The translations under genes and the position numbers were made by a program. Under the pieces are notes generated by a model that saw only the letters and a list, made by a program, of their open reading frames with translations, was not told the DNA's origin and searched no databases. This document shows positions 26,132 through 35,306 of a stretch of DNA of 64,000 nt, in pieces (position 1 is the stretch's first letter; the number at the start of each line of letters is the position of its first letter). Origin of the DNA: Enterococcus asini ATCC 700915 (GTDB lineage: Bacteria; Bacillota; Bacilli; Lactobacillales; Enterococcaceae). Where the stretch lies: contig NZ_ASVU01000001.1 in NCBI RefSeq assembly GCF_000407365.1, positions 62,001 to 126,000 on the forward strand, read 5' to 3'.

Positions 26132-26166
26132 AAAAAAGCGGGGAAGCGATGCGCTTCCCCGCTTCC
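26132..26166 (-). terminator. Strong terminator-like hairpin between gap and pgk
   Basis: Minus strand AAGCGGGGAAGCG-CAT-CGCTTCCCCGCTT, a perfect 13-bp GC-rich stem, is followed by TTTTC. It lies 38 bases past the gap stop and 32 bases before the pgk start. It may cause partial termination or protect the cggR-gap mRNA 3' end, making gap more abundant than the distal genes. Confidence 0.88.
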
Positions 26167-26203
26167 AGTCAAACTATTGAATGTCGCTTTTTAAGAGTTA
26201 ATC

Positions 26204-27205
26204 TTAAAGTTTTGCGAAGTATTCAAGAGTACGGATCAATTGTGCAGTGTAAGACATTTCGTTGTCGTACCAAGCAACAGTTTTAACCAATTGTTTGTCG
26301 CCAACTGTCATAACTTTTGTTTGAGTTTCGTCAAACAATGAACCGTAAGTCATGCCTACGATATCAGAAGAAACGATTGGGTCAACGTTGTAGCCGTAAG
26401 ATTCGTTAGATGCAGCTTTCATAGCAGCATTTACTTCGTCAGCAGTTACTTGTTTGTCCAATACAGTAACCAATTCAGTTAATGAACCAGTTGGTACAGG
26501 AACACGTTGAGCAGCTCCGTCAAGTTTGCCGTTCAATTCAGGGATAACTTGGCCGATTGCTTTAGCAGCACCAGTTGTGTTAGGCACGATGTTGATCGCA
26601 GCAGCACGGGCACGACGCATGTCACCTTTAGGATGTGGAGCATCCAAAGTGTTTTGGTCACCAGTGTAAGCGTGGATTGTAGTCATCAAGCCTTCAACGA
26701 TACCGAATTGGTCGTTCAAAACTTTAGCCATTGGAGCTAGACAGTTAGTAGTACAAGAAGCACCAGAGATAACTGTTTCTTTACCAGTTAAGATTTCATG
26801 GTTAACGTTGTAAACGATTGTTGGAACGTCAGCGCTACCTGGAGCTGAGATAACCACGCGTTTAGCGCCGGCTTTCAAGTGCAATTCAGCTTTTTCTTTA
26901 GTAGTGAAGAAACCAGTACATTCCAAAACGATATCTACGCCTAGTTCGCCCCATGGTAATTCTTCAGGGTTGCGGTTAGCCAAAACTTTTACTTCTTTAC
27001 CATTTACTGTGAAAGAACCTTCGTTAACTTCTACAGTACCGTTGAAACGACCTTGAGTAGAATCATATTTCAACAAGTCAGCCAACATTTTTGCGTCTGT
27101 CAAGTCGTTGATTGCAACTACTTCGATTCCATCCACATCTTGGATACGACGGAATGCTAAACGTCCGATACGTCCAAAACCATTAATACCTACTTTAACT
27201 GTCAT
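26204..27205 (-). CDS. gap: Glyceraldehyde-3-phosphate dehydrogenase (glycolytic, NAD)
   Basis: The 333-residue enzyme has the NAD-binding [15 protein letters not shown] and the catalytic Cys at residue 151 in [12 protein letters not shown]. The catalytic His follows in [10 protein letters not shown], and [11 protein letters not shown] is at the C-terminus. Start taken at 27205 (MTVKVGING) behind AGGAGGA; the reading to 27232 is an unsupported extension. It follows cggR by 41 bases, as in other Firmicutes, and is repressed by CggR in the absence of fructose-1,6-bisphosphate (known for the family). Confidence 0.98.
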   Translation of the reverse strand: MTVKVGINGFGRIGRLAFRRIQDVDGIEVVAINDLTDAKMLADLLKYDSTQGRFNGTVEVNEGSFTVNGKEVKVLANRNPEELPWGELGVDIVLECTGFFTTKEKAELHLKAGAKRVVISAPGSADVPTIVYNVNHEILTGKETVISGASCTTNCLAPMAKVLNDQFGIVEGLMTTIHAYTGDQNTLDAPHPKGDMRRARAAAINIVPNTTGAAKAIGQVIPELNGKLDGAAQRVPVPTGSLTELVTVLDKQVTADEVNAAMKAASNESYGYNVDPIVSSDIVGMTYGSLFDETQTKVMTVGDKQLVKTVAWYDNEMSYTAQLIRTLEYFAKL

Positions 27206-27245
27206 TTGAGATTTCCTCCTTATGAAAATCAAAAATATTTTTATT

Positions 27246-28283
27246 TTAAAGGGTTGCCCCTTTTAAAATCTCATTTGCTGCAGCTTCATCTGTAATGAGC
27301 CACGTTTGTTTTGGTGCGTTCTTCATATAGGCTTTGATTGCTTTGGCTTTACTCTTGCCTCCTGCAACCGCCAAAATCACTGGAACATCTTGTAACTCGT
27401 TTAATTCAATTCCGATTTTTGGCACCTTATAAATCACTTCACCATTTTCATTGAAAAAGTACCCGAATGATTCCGCCACGGCATTTTTTTGCTTAAGCAT
27501 CAAGATTTCTTCCTCCGACATCTTGCGCCGTGCTGCCATGTGCAGTGCCCGCCCGATACTGTGAATTACACAGTTGGCGTGACTGATCAGGTTTAAGACC
27601 TCCAAAATCGAAGGCTCTTGCAACAGAGAGCGATAGGTTGCCGGGCTTAACTGCTCCGGTACATACAACGCTCGATAGTCGCCATTAGCTCGCATGGCCA
27701 TTACGGAACTTACCGAATTGGCTTGCAAGTTGACTGCTTCCCCGATACCACCTCGGGCTGGGACAAACAGATTATGACGCTTTTCGCTTTCCAAATTGGT
27801 CAAGCGCTCTGCTACGATAGCCATGGTAGTTCCACCCATTGCAGCAATAATATTATTGCCCTCAGGTAACAAAAAATCCAAAGCCTCATTGAGATAATCA
27901 CCGAATTCTTCGATGATCTTTCGCTGACGATCGCTATCTCCCGTGGAAATCACACAACGGGCAATACCAAAATGGTCGGCCAACCGCTTTTCTAAACGAT
28001 GCATTCCAAACAATTGATCCATCATTTTACCTAAGCCATTGTAAGCAGCTTCCCCTTTTTCAGTAAGGGTCATCCCACTTTTACTGACTTCGATCAATTG
28101 CAGTTTTTTTAACTGGTCTGTTTCCGATCGTAAAATCCGTTCGGTCATCTCCATACTCTCTGCCAAATTCCGCCGGCCGATGGGTTGCATCCAGTAGATG
28201 TTTTGCAAAATTTTAAAGCGTTCTTGCAAAACGGCGAGGATATCGGGGGCGACCGCTTCAATCAATTTTAATTCATCAAGCAT
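27246..28283 (-). CDS. cggR: Central glycolytic genes regulator CggR
   Basis: The 345-residue SorC-family repressor has an N-terminal winged HTH ([23 protein letters not shown]). The effector domain includes [16 protein letters not shown] and [13 protein letters not shown], the sugar-phosphate binding loops, with [13 protein letters not shown]. It represses the glycolytic operon it heads, and fructose-1,6-bisphosphate relieves this. The operator-like sequence at 28299-28335 is directly upstream. ATG follows GGAGGAGTGGCAC. Confidence 0.95.
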   Translation of the reverse strand: MLDELKLIEAVAPDILAVLQERFKILQNIYWMQPIGRRNLAESMEMTERILRSETDQLKKLQLIEVSKSGMTLTEKGEAAYNGLGKMMDQLFGMHRLEKRLADHFGIARCVISTGDSDRQRKIIEEFGDYLNEALDFLLPEGNNIIAAMGGTTMAIVAERLTNLESEKRHNLFVPARGGIGEAVNLQANSVSSVMAMRANGDYRALYVPEQLSPATYRSLLQEPSILEVLNLISHANCVIHSIGRALHMAARRKMSEEEILMLKQKNAVAESFGYFFNENGEVIYKVPKIGIELNELQDVPVILAVAGGKSKAKAIKAYMKNAPKQTWLITDEAAANEILKGATL

Positions 28284-28298
28284 GTGCCACTCCTCCGT

Positions 28299-28335
28299 GG
28301 GACCTTAATAGTCCAACATAGACCTAAATCGACCC
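28299..28335 (-). promoter_or_regulatory. Putative CggR operator
   Basis: The minus strand reads GGGTC-GATTTA-GGTC then TATGTT then GGAC-TATTAAG-GTCCC. Repeated GGTC/GGAC half-sites spaced by about one helical turn resemble known CggR operators and lie just before cggR. Confidence 0.6.
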
Positions 28336-28471
28336 ATTCACCACAAAAAAAATTAACTTGCGGGAAGAAATCAACGACCTCACATGGGTAATCATACCAT
28401 CTCTGGCATATGGTTGCAACCGATAGGCCTTCTTTTTTTGCTTTTCCGGCGGGACAAATTCATTGGATAAC

Positions 28472-28508
28472 ATAAAAAAATACGGCAGTTTCCCGCCGTA
28501 TTTTTTGT
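28472..28508. terminator. Bidirectional terminator downstream of rpoN
   Basis: AAAAAAATACGGC-AGTTTCCC-GCCGTATTTTTTG: a 7-8 bp stem with A-run and T-run. It overlaps the last bases downstream of the rpoN stop. Confidence 0.82.
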
Positions 28509-28516
28509 AAGGCACT

Positions 28517-29833
28517 TTAATCAAAACGTTTCCTTTTAGATGAGCTTGGGATCTTCAAGGCTTCTCGGTATTTTGCCACCGTGCGCCGGGAAATCTCAAA
28601 TGATTTGGCTTTCAATAATTCCACCAATTTCTGATCGGAATAAGGCTTTTGTTTGTTTTCACCGGCTACAATTTCCGCCAAAGCTTGTTTAATGGTGTCG
28701 GCAGAGATATCATCCCCGGCACTTTGAGGGCCAACCTTTTGACTAAAGAAGCTCTTCAACTCAAAGACACCCATAGGAGTTTCCATGTATTTGCCATTCA
28801 CCGCCCGACTAACGGTAGACTCGTGAATCTCCAACTCTTCTGCAATGTCTTTCAAAATCAAGGGTTTTAAAGGCCGGTGTTCGTCAAAGAAAAAGTCCCG
28901 TTGGTGTTGCAAGATGGCCTCGGCTACTCGAAGAATCGTGTCCCCTCTTTGCTGCATCGTCTTTTGCAACCATTGGAAGTCCTGTTTCTTCCCTTCTAAA
29001 TACTTTAAGACTTCCGGGTCTTTGCTTTGGGTCATCTGATCGAAGTAGTTTTGTTGGAACTTGATTTCCGGCATTCCCCGACGATTGGAGCTGACTTGCA
29101 AGTGATCCCCGCTGATTTTTACTTGGACATCGGGAATAATGTACAAACCATCCGTGGTCCCAAAACTAGCCCCCGGTGTTGGGGTCAAGGTTTGAATGTA
29201 ATCAAAGACTGCTTGAATCTCCGTGACAGGGACATTTAGCTTCTTGGCGATTTCCGGCCATTTGCGACCAGCCAACTGATCGAAGTGTTCTTCCAATACT
29301 AAGTAGGCAATCGCCGGCGCACTGTCATCTCGTTCCGTTTGCAACATTAAGCATTCTTGCAAATTCCGCGCGCCGACTCCCGCTGGATCCAATTGCTGAA
29401 TCAAAGTTAACGCATCGAGCATTTGAATTTGATTGGCCCCGGTTTTTTCACAGGCTTCTTCTAACGTAATCGTCAAAAAACCATTTAAATCGATGGATTC
29501 CACCAAAAATAAAACCAGAGTCCGCAAGTAAGTATCCCGGTAATTAATGTGGATTTGATCGATCAAATGTTCGAACAAAGAAATCCGCGTATCGGGAATT
29601 TGATTTAAATAATTGATTTCTTCCCCATTACTGGTCTTCGGTTTCGAATAATTTAAGGTATAGTTCGCGTCGGTAACTTCAATCAAAGGATTTTCTAAAG
29701 CTTCATTCTCGACGAAGTTCACCAATTCTTCCATAGAATATTGCAAAACTTGGATTGATTGCTGTAATTTCTGCGTCAAAACCAGTTTTTGGGTCTGTTT
29801 TTGTGCTTGTGAAAAATTTTGTTGAAATTTCAT
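28517..29833 (-). CDS. rpoN: RNA polymerase sigma-54 factor
   Basis: The 438-residue protein has the Gln-rich activator-contact N-terminus (FQQNFSQAQKQTQKLVLTQK), a central core-binding part, and an HTH (EELEIHESTVSRAVNGKY). The RpoN box is near the C-terminus (ISRRTVAKYREALKIP). It directs transcription from -24/-12 promoters with an AAA+ activator. In enterococci and Listeria these are mainly mannose-class PTS operons. Start at 29833 follows GAGGAAATTTT. No activator or PTS target is in the window. Confidence 0.95.
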   Translation of the reverse strand: MKFQQNFSQAQKQTQKLVLTQKLQQSIQVLQYSMEELVNFVENEALENPLIEVTDANYTLNYSKPKTSNGEEINYLNQIPDTRISLFEHLIDQIHINYRDTYLRTLVLFLVESIDLNGFLTITLEEACEKTGANQIQMLDALTLIQQLDPAGVGARNLQECLMLQTERDDSAPAIAYLVLEEHFDQLAGRKWPEIAKKLNVPVTEIQAVFDYIQTLTPTPGASFGTTDGLYIIPDVQVKISGDHLQVSSNRRGMPEIKFQQNYFDQMTQSKDPEVLKYLEGKKQDFQWLQKTMQQRGDTILRVAEAILQHQRDFFFDEHRPLKPLILKDIAEELEIHESTVSRAVNGKYMETPMGVFELKSFFSQKVGPQSAGDDISADTIKQALAEIVAGENKQKPYSDQKLVELLKAKSFEISRRTVAKYREALKIPSSSKRKRFD

Positions 29834-29891
29834 AAAATTTCCTCTTGTCTTTTTTCCAATTATTAGGTACACTATTAAATGTTCCGATTGA

Positions 29892-29963
29892 GCGCTCTTA
29901 GTGTAGTGGATATCACGTAAGATTCCGGTTCTTGAGACAGGGGTTCGATTCCCTTAGAGCGCG
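29892..29963 (+). tRNA. tRNA-Arg (anticodon CCG)
   Basis: The acceptor arms GCGCTCT / AGAGCGC pair perfectly. The D-arm is GTG...CAC with GTAGTGGATAT loop. The anticodon arm TAAGA-TTCCGGT-TCTTG gives anticodon CCG, and the T-arm AGGGG-TTCGATT-CCCTT is canonical. 72 nt plus discriminator G; CCA is not encoded. A terminator follows directly. Confidence 0.93.
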
Positions 29964-29967
29964 TTGT

Positions 29968-29999
29968 TGACATCTCGTTTTACGAGGTGTCTTTTTTTG
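29968..29999 (+). terminator. Terminator after tRNA-Arg
   Basis: GACATCTCG-TTTTA-CGAGGTGTC followed by TTTTTTTG, 5 bases after the tRNA. Confidence 0.9.
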
Positions 30000-30143
30000 T
30001 GCCTCAGTGACTTTTCAAAGAAATCTCTCGGACACAAATAGCCTACCAACCTTTTTATCGTAGCATAATTTAGGGCAATTTTCACCCTAAGATTGGCTGG
30101 TAGGCCTACTACTGGATTCTTTAAAAATGAAAATCGATTTGTA

Positions 30144-31256
30144 TCAGTAGCCGATTTCCTTTGAACCACTCAAGCGTTCGTAAAACATCCGCCGCTGTCC
30201 AAACAACAGCAGAAGTCCATTGATGAGTACCAATCCGAGAAAGACCCCACAGCCCCCTAGGACCATCAGATAAAATTCCACGTGCTTGCCTTCCTCATTT
30301 TGCATCTGCCGCAAAACAGCCGGCAATAAAAAGTCCCACACTCCAAATGTGACACCAAACAATAAGAACTGGCGCCATAGCAAAGCAAGAAAGCCTAAGC
30401 GCTCTCCCTTACGATTCACCAGACGAATCTTCACCAAGTGTTTGCCAATGGTCCCCCCGTGCCAAATAAAGGGCACCAATACAAAGTAGAGGAAAACACC
30501 GATTAAGTAGATGCCATAGTGCTCCCGGCTAAGGTCAGGGGCAAAGTACGCCACCGCTTGAAAAGCCAGAGAAAACAGCGTAAGATCCACCAATAAAGCA
30601 ATCAAACGCCGCCAAAAACCGGCCTTATCCCGCTCACTACCGGCAGCGGTATTCAGCTCGTCTATAGACGGCAACAATCGCGCAAACACCGGCTCCAAGG
30701 CATAGCCCAATACCCCACCCGTAGTATTTAAAATCAAATCGTCCACATCAAACAAACGATAGGAACGAGGATAAATGAAATACAAACCGGTTAATTGAGT
30801 TAATTCAAAAAATAAGGACAGAGCAAAGCTGGCCAGAATCACTTTTTTTAGTGACACTTTCCAAATATAGCGCAAGTAAAAACCAAACGGCAAGGTCAGC
30901 ATTAAATTGAAAAAAGGTTGCAAAAAGACGCCTTGCTTCAAAGCTGGCAAATACGTGCCGAATTCCCACGGTCGCCAGACAGTTCCCGAAAGAAAGTCCC
31001 GCAATGCGGTAAAAGGCACTAGGTTGTATCGAATAGTCGTAAGCTTGGCCACCTGATCTGGATCCGGCAAAGGCAAAATCACTAAGAAATAGGCACACAA
31101 TAAATAAAAGCTAAAACTAAATAAAATCACTACTTTTCGTTTGGAAATCGAGCCGAATTTTCGGTATTGCCAAACCCCATAAGGAACCACCGCCAACGCA
31201 GCCAAAAAAGGAAACAGCAATAGCGCCGTTAAAATTGGTGTCGTATACGCACTCAT
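30144..31256 (-). CDS. VanZ-RDD fusion membrane protein
   Basis: The 370-residue polytopic protein has an N-terminal VanZ-like domain: RYNLVPFTALRDFL, PFGFYLRYIWKVSLKK, FFELTQLTG, RLFDVDDLILNTTGGVLGY. A C-terminal RDD domain (AGFWRRLIALLVDLTLF, then WHGGTIGKHLVKIRLV) follows. VanZ relatives are linked to low-level teicoplanin and lipoglycopeptide tolerance and envelope functions; RDD domains may be transporters. The fusion is common in enterococci. No vancomycin-resistance genes are nearby. Confidence 0.88.
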   Translation of the reverse strand: MSAYTTPILTALLLFPFLAALAVVPYGVWQYRKFGSISKRKVVILFSFSFYLLCAYFLVILPLPDPDQVAKLTTIRYNLVPFTALRDFLSGTVWRPWEFGTYLPALKQGVFLQPFFNLMLTLPFGFYLRYIWKVSLKKVILASFALSLFFELTQLTGLYFIYPRSYRLFDVDDLILNTTGGVLGYALEPVFARLLPSIDELNTAAGSERDKAGFWRRLIALLVDLTLFSLAFQAVAYFAPDLSREHYGIYLIGVFLYFVLVPFIWHGGTIGKHLVKIRLVNRKGERLGFLALLWRQFLLFGVTFGVWDFLLPAVLRQMQNEEGKHVEFYLMVLGGCGVFLGLVLINGLLLLFGQRRMFYERLSGSKEIGY

Positions 31257-31382
31257 TTTTTCATCCCCTCCATTACTTATCCACTGGCTGCTTTTAGAAG
31301 TAGCACAGCAAAACTCATTCTAGCGAGAATCCCCTAAGAAGGCAACTCAGCCACCCTACTGCCACTGTCACACTATTACAGA

Positions 31383-31721
31383 TTAGCCTTTTTTATCCGG
31401 CTGATTGATGACGACTACCGTACTTAAGCAGGCCAGGGCTGCTGTTACATACATCACCGGAGTGGACAAAAGGCCCATTTGAAACAAAACCAACACAAAA
31501 GTGACAAACAGACAAGCCCCGCCCACGACTTTTCCTAGACGTGTTTGTGCTTGTAGGTTTTCCGGATCACCTTTCCTATTGCCCGCAATCATTCGTAACC
31601 ACTTTCCCCGCATAAATTGAACACTCATCACGACCAAGGCAAGAATCACTCCGACGAACAATCCCAGTTCAGCCACTTTCTCCACCTCATTTTCTTTCAA
31701 GTGTTTTGAATTCCCTTTCAT
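31383..31721 (-). CDS. Small membrane protein of unknown function
   Basis: The product has 112 residues from the ATG at 31719-31721, chosen because AAGGTG lies just upstream; a reading from 31748 is longer but lacks a site. Three hydrophobic helices are predicted near residues 18-36, 65-83 and 87-105. A WLRMIAGNRKGD-type loop after the first helix recalls DUF3784-like proteins. It is uncharacterised and monocistronic, between rpoE and the VanZ-RDD gene. Confidence 0.6.
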   Translation of the reverse strand: MKGNSKHLKENEVEKVAELGLFVGVILALVVMSVQFMRGKWLRMIAGNRKGDPENLQAQTRLGKVVGGACLFVTFVLVLFQMGLLSTPVMYVTAALACLSTVVVINQPDKKG

Positions 31722-31747
31722 TTTACACCTTACAAAAAGAATCGACA

Positions 31748-31793
31748 AAAAAACCTAGAACCACGGCACACGCCACAGGTTCTAGGTTTTAAA
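31748..31793 (-). terminator. Terminator after rpoE
   Basis: Minus strand AAAACCTAGAACC-TGTGGCGTGTGCCGT-GGTTCTAGGTTTTTTTG, with an 11-bp stem. Confidence 0.88.
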
Positions 31794-31799
31794 GCAAGC

Positions 31800-32411
31800 T
31801 TACTCTTCTTCTTCGTCGTCGAAGCTATCGTCATCATCGTCAATGATAGACAAGTCTTCTTCAATGCCACCAGGAACTTCTACTTCATCGTCCGTTGGTT
31901 CGTCGGCGCCGATTTCTTGCAAATCAGAATTGTATTCTGCAATTTCTTCATCGTCATCGTCGTCATCATCGTCATCGTAGAGTTCTTTATCATCCTCGGC
32001 ATCAGCCAAGTCAGTGTCTTCAGGATCGTCATCGTTGTAGTCGATGGCATCTTCGTCATCATTGATAAATGCATTGACCCGTTTGCGCTTGCGCTTTCTA
32101 GGAGTCGCTTCTTCTTCATCCTCGTCTAGACCGTGGTTCAACTCTTCATCGATGGAATCGATGGCATACCAAGAACGTAGGCCCCAGCGGTTTTCCCCCA
32201 AGGAGATGAAACTGCCGTCGATGTTCAAATCAGTATAAAACTGGGACAATGAATCCCGAATTTCGCTGTCAGATTTTCCTAAGTACGTTTGAATCTGATT
32301 TACTAGATCGGAAAAATCCATCACATCCGCTTTTTGCTCTAAGATCGCGTGAGCCACTTCGATCATGGATAGCTCGTTTTTATTCAAGCCTTCAAATACT
32401 TTAATTTCCAA
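31800..32411 (-). CDS. rpoE: DNA-directed RNA polymerase delta subunit
   Basis: The 203-residue protein has a folded N-terminal HARE-HTH domain ([20 protein letters not shown] ... NRWGLRSWY, residues 10-85). An Asp/Glu-rich disordered tail with long acidic runs follows. It is a Gram-positive-specific RNAP subunit that lowers non-specific DNA and RNA binding and tunes promoter selectivity. The acidic tail is coded by gac/gat/gaa repeats, which explains low-complexity shadow readings in other frames. Confidence 0.95.
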   Translation of the reverse strand: MEIKVFEGLNKNELSMIEVAHAILEQKADVMDFSDLVNQIQTYLGKSDSEIRDSLSQFYTDLNIDGSFISLGENRWGLRSWYAIDSIDEELNHGLDEDEEEATPRKRKRKRVNAFINDDEDAIDYNDDDPEDTDLADAEDDKELYDDDDDDDDDEEIAEYNSDLQEIGADEPTDDEVEVPGGIEEDLSIIDDDDDSFDDEEEE

Positions 32412-32487
32412 ATTAGGACACGTCCTTTCACAGTCTACCCCTTATCATACAAAAACGGACCAAAAAAAGCAATTTTATTTCGCAAAA

Positions 32488-32922
32488 TTATGCGGTGAAA
32501 TCCAGATTGATTTGATAATTGCCAATTTGTTCGTCTGCCATGTACAAGTCGTATTCGATCACGATTTTCCCGGAAGCCGGGCGATCTTTCAAGCTCACCC
32601 GCAAATTTTTCGTATAAGTAGAAAAAAGCATGGTGCCATACGGAGTGTTGTAGGATGTGTTGACCATTTCCCGGTAAATAAACTTCAAGCGCATGCGCAT
32701 ATCCCCAGAGCGAGTCAATTGCACTGCTCCGTCTGGCATGATTTTAATGGTCACGGGAATTTTCTGTCCGTCTTCTTGCACCTCTTGGTAGCGAATATAC
32801 AGTGTATCGCCGATGGTCACTAGCTGACCGGCTAATTCAAAATAAAAATCTTCCGTGGTTTGTTGTTGCGTAACTTTGGTAGCCAGTTTAATCGACACTG
32901 GCAAACCATTTTTTAGTTCCAT
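32488..32922 (-). CDS. DUF1934 (YwiB-like) beta-barrel protein
   Basis: The 144-residue protein consists of alternating beta strands (VSIKLATKVTQQQ, DFYFELAGQLVTIGDTLYIRY, YGTMLFSTYTKNLRV, GKIVIEYDLYMADEQIG) matching the small calycin-like DUF1934 family. The function is unknown. In many Firmicutes this family sits near argS and rpoE, as it does here beside rpoE. Start chosen at 32922 behind AAAGGAGTCCGGGGA. Confidence 0.8.
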   Translation of the reverse strand: MELKNGLPVSIKLATKVTQQQTTEDFYFELAGQLVTIGDTLYIRYQEVQEDGQKIPVTIKIMPDGAVQLTRSGDMRMRLKFIYREMVNTSYNTPYGTMLFSTYTKNLRVSLKDRPASGKIVIEYDLYMADEQIGNYQINLDFTA

Positions 32923-33103
32923 TCCCCGGACTCCTTTCCTTTGTGGCACCCTTTGACAAGAGATTGCCCCGACATTTTTCTTTATTGTTCAATGATTTTC
33001 AGATTTTGTCAAACAATCTCTTTTCCATAGAGGTTAATAAGTTATTTATTTCACCATTTCGTATATAATAAAGGTGCCTCATAAGTAATAAAGGAGTTTT
33101 TTT

Positions 33104-33919
33104 ATGAAATCGATCCACATACTGAATCAACCACTTTACCAAACTCAGGAATTTTTTACGCCCTTTGCTTTAACAGACGTCTTAATCGAAGACTCTGGGC
33201 AACAGGAGCAACCTTACCTGCACTTTTGGCAATTGTCCCAAGGGATGATTTTAGGCATGAAAGATACCCGACTGCCTCAGCTACAAGCTGCTTTGGCCAC
33301 CTTGCCAGCTACCGGCTACACCCCCGTAGTCCGCAATTCCGGTGGTCTGGGCGTCGTGGCGGATGCGGGAATTTTAAACGTCTCTCTCATTTTGCCTTTG
33401 ACGAATCAGAAGCTATCCACGGATGAAGCCTACGAAAAAATGTATCATTTGATTCAACAAGCCTTTCCTGAAGTGACGATTACTACAGGGGAAGTAGCGA
33501 CTTCTTATTGTCCTGGAGAGTTCGACTTAAGCATTGAAGGACAAAAAATCGCCGGGATCGCCCAACGCCGGATTAAAAATGGTGTGGTGATTATGCTGTA
33601 CTTAAGCGTCAATGGAGATCAACCAGGCCGAGGCGTTTTGGTTCGTAATTTTTATCAAGCGGGTTTAAAAGAAGCTTTTGGAACCCAAGGCTATCCCCCA
33701 GTGGACCCGACTAGCATGGCGAATCTAGCCGACTTTCTGCCGGGGATGACCCCAAAAGAAGTCATCAAACGCCTAAGTGCTGTCTTCCCCAAAGCCAAAC
33801 ACCTGGACTCACGGGATTGGCTGAATCAACTAGCAGACACCAGTCGCTACGAAAGTCGTCTGGCCAGCATGGCGCAACGCAATCAAATCATAAAGGAGCA
33901 AAAAAATGATTCCTTATAG
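33104..33919 (+). CDS. lipL: Octanoyl-[GcvH]:protein N-octanoyltransferase (LipL-like)
   Basis: The 271-residue BPL/LplA/LipB-fold protein moves an octanoyl or lipoyl group between carrier proteins. RNSGGLGVVADAGILNVSL is the conserved RRxxGG-type loop. SYCPGEFDLSIEGQKIAGIAQRR contains the Cys nucleophile characteristic of LipL/LipM amidotransferases rather than ATP-dependent ligases. A TATAAT at 33064-33069 and a GGAG site precede it. It overlaps the next gene by 14 bases. Confidence 0.82.
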   Translation: MKSIHILNQPLYQTQEFFTPFALTDVLIEDSGQQEQPYLHFWQLSQGMILGMKDTRLPQLQAALATLPATGYTPVVRNSGGLGVVADAGILNVSLILPLTNQKLSTDEAYEKMYHLIQQAFPEVTITTGEVATSYCPGEFDLSIEGQKIAGIAQRRIKNGVVIMLYLSVNGDQPGRGVLVRNFYQAGLKEAFGTQGYPPVDPTSMANLADFLPGMTPKEVIKRLSAVFPKAKHLDSRDWLNQLADTSRYESRLASMAQRNQIIKEQKNDSL

Positions 33920-35261
33920 AGAACAATTACTACCTTTAGAAAAAGTCTTTCGGGACCCGGTGCACAATTACATTCACGTGCAGCATCAAGTCATCTTGGA
34001 CTTGATCAATTCCAAAGAGTTCCAACGTTTACGCCGAATTAAGCAACTAGGAACGAACTCCTTTACTTTCCATGGAGCCGAGCACAGTCGCTTTGCCCAT
34101 TCTTTGGGGGTTTACGAAATTGCTCGCCGAATTTGCGACATCTTCGCTCGCAATTATTCCGTGGAAAAAATCGGCCCCGGCGGTTGGGATGACCAAGAAC
34201 GTCTGGTGACCTTGTGTGCCGCTCTTTTACATGATGTGGGCCACGGACCTTTTTCCCACACTTTCGAGCATATCTTCCATACGGATCACGAAGCCATCAC
34301 CGTGGAGATCATCACCAGCCCTGAAACAGAAGTCTTTCAAATTTTGAATCGGGTGGCCCCTGGCTTTCCGGAACAAGTGGCTAGCGTGATTACCCATGAC
34401 TACCCTAATCCTCAAGTGGTGCAGATGATTTCCAGCCAAATCGATGCCGATCGCATGGACTACCTTTTGCGAGATGCTTACTTCACGGGGACGGAATACG
34501 GTACTTTCGATTTGACCCGAATCTTACGGGTGATTCGCCCTTATGCCGGGGGGATTGCTTTTAGTTACAGTGGCATGCACGCAGTGGAAGATTACATCGT
34601 CAGCCGCTATCAAATGTACGTGCAAGTTTATTTCCACAAAGTCTCTCGTGGCATGGAAGTCATGTTAGAGCATTTACTTGACCGGGCCCATGAATTGTAC
34701 CGGGAAACACCGGAAATCTTCGCCTTGCATTCTCAATTATTGATTCCCTTTTTAGCGGAAGAATTTACTCTAGAAGACTACTTGAAATTAGACGATGGGG
34801 TTTTGACTACTTACTTCATTCAGTGGGCAGACGAGCAAGATCTCTTGCTTAGCGATTTGGCGAAGCGTTGGCTCTATCGCAAACCACTAAAATCCGCTAC
34901 TTTCGATGAAGAGCACCAATGGCCTTTAATCGAAACACTACAAGATTTAGTGGAGGAAGTCGGCTTTGATCCGAATTACTACACCGCGGTGAACTCAAGC
35001 TACGATTTGCCTTACGATTTTTATCGGCCAAAATCCGGGGTACATCGGACGCAAATTGAATTGCAACAAAACGACGGTAGCTTAGTGGAACTATCCAAGG
35101 TCAGCCAGCTAGTCGCCGCTATCGCCGGTCAAAAAACCGGGGATCATCGCTTCTATTTCCCAAAAGAAATGGTTGACCCCACTTCTTCCAACAATTATGA
35201 TTTGTTTAGCGAAACCTATCAAGCCTTCGCCGCCCATATTCACAATGGTGCCTTGGTTTAA
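33906..35261 (+). CDS. HD-domain phosphohydrolase (EF1143/YwfO-like dNTPase)
   Basis: The 451-residue protein has FRDPVHNYIHV at the N-terminus, FTFHGAEHSRFAHSLGVYEIA with the first His, LLHDVGHGPFSHTFEHIF with the HD metal pair, and SSQIDADRMDYLLRDA with the closing Asp. It matches the family whose Enterococcus faecalis member (EF1143) is an allosteric dNTP triphosphohydrolase. It is translationally coupled to lipL by a 14-base overlap, a conserved arrangement. Confidence 0.92.
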   Translation: MIPYREQLLPLEKVFRDPVHNYIHVQHQVILDLINSKEFQRLRRIKQLGTNSFTFHGAEHSRFAHSLGVYEIARRICDIFARNYSVEKIGPGGWDDQERLVTLCAALLHDVGHGPFSHTFEHIFHTDHEAITVEIITSPETEVFQILNRVAPGFPEQVASVITHDYPNPQVVQMISSQIDADRMDYLLRDAYFTGTEYGTFDLTRILRVIRPYAGGIAFSYSGMHAVEDYIVSRYQMYVQVYFHKVSRGMEVMLEHLLDRAHELYRETPEIFALHSQLLIPFLAEEFTLEDYLKLDDGVLTTYFIQWADEQDLLLSDLAKRWLYRKPLKSATFDEEHQWPLIETLQDLVEEVGFDPNYYTAVNSSYDLPYDFYRPKSGVHRTQIELQQNDGSLVELSKVSQLVAAIAGQKTGDHRFYFPKEMVDPTSSNNYDLFSETYQAFAAHIHNGALV

Positions 35262-35306
35262 CTTGGCAAAGGCCATCTCGCAATAAAAAAAAGGAGTTAC
35301 CTTTAC

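Noticed and set aside
28324-28524. A 66-codon minus-strand reading frame between cggR and rpoN
   Set aside because: It begins inside rpoN, runs through the rpoN terminator and the cggR promoter region, and has no ribosome binding site or recognisable product.
29892-29963. tRNA-Arg as an integration site
   Set aside because: No integrase or duplicated tRNA 3' end lies nearby; the recombinases are more than 7 kb away beside eno.
30144-31256. VanZ-like protein as part of a glycopeptide-resistance cluster
   Set aside because: No vanA/B-type ligase, vanH, vanX or two-component genes are present; it is a chromosomal VanZ-RDD fusion.
31880-32129. Met/Thr-rich and Ile/Val-rich frames over the rpoE acidic tail
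   Set aside because: They arise from gat/gac/gaa repeats of the delta-subunit tail read in other frames.
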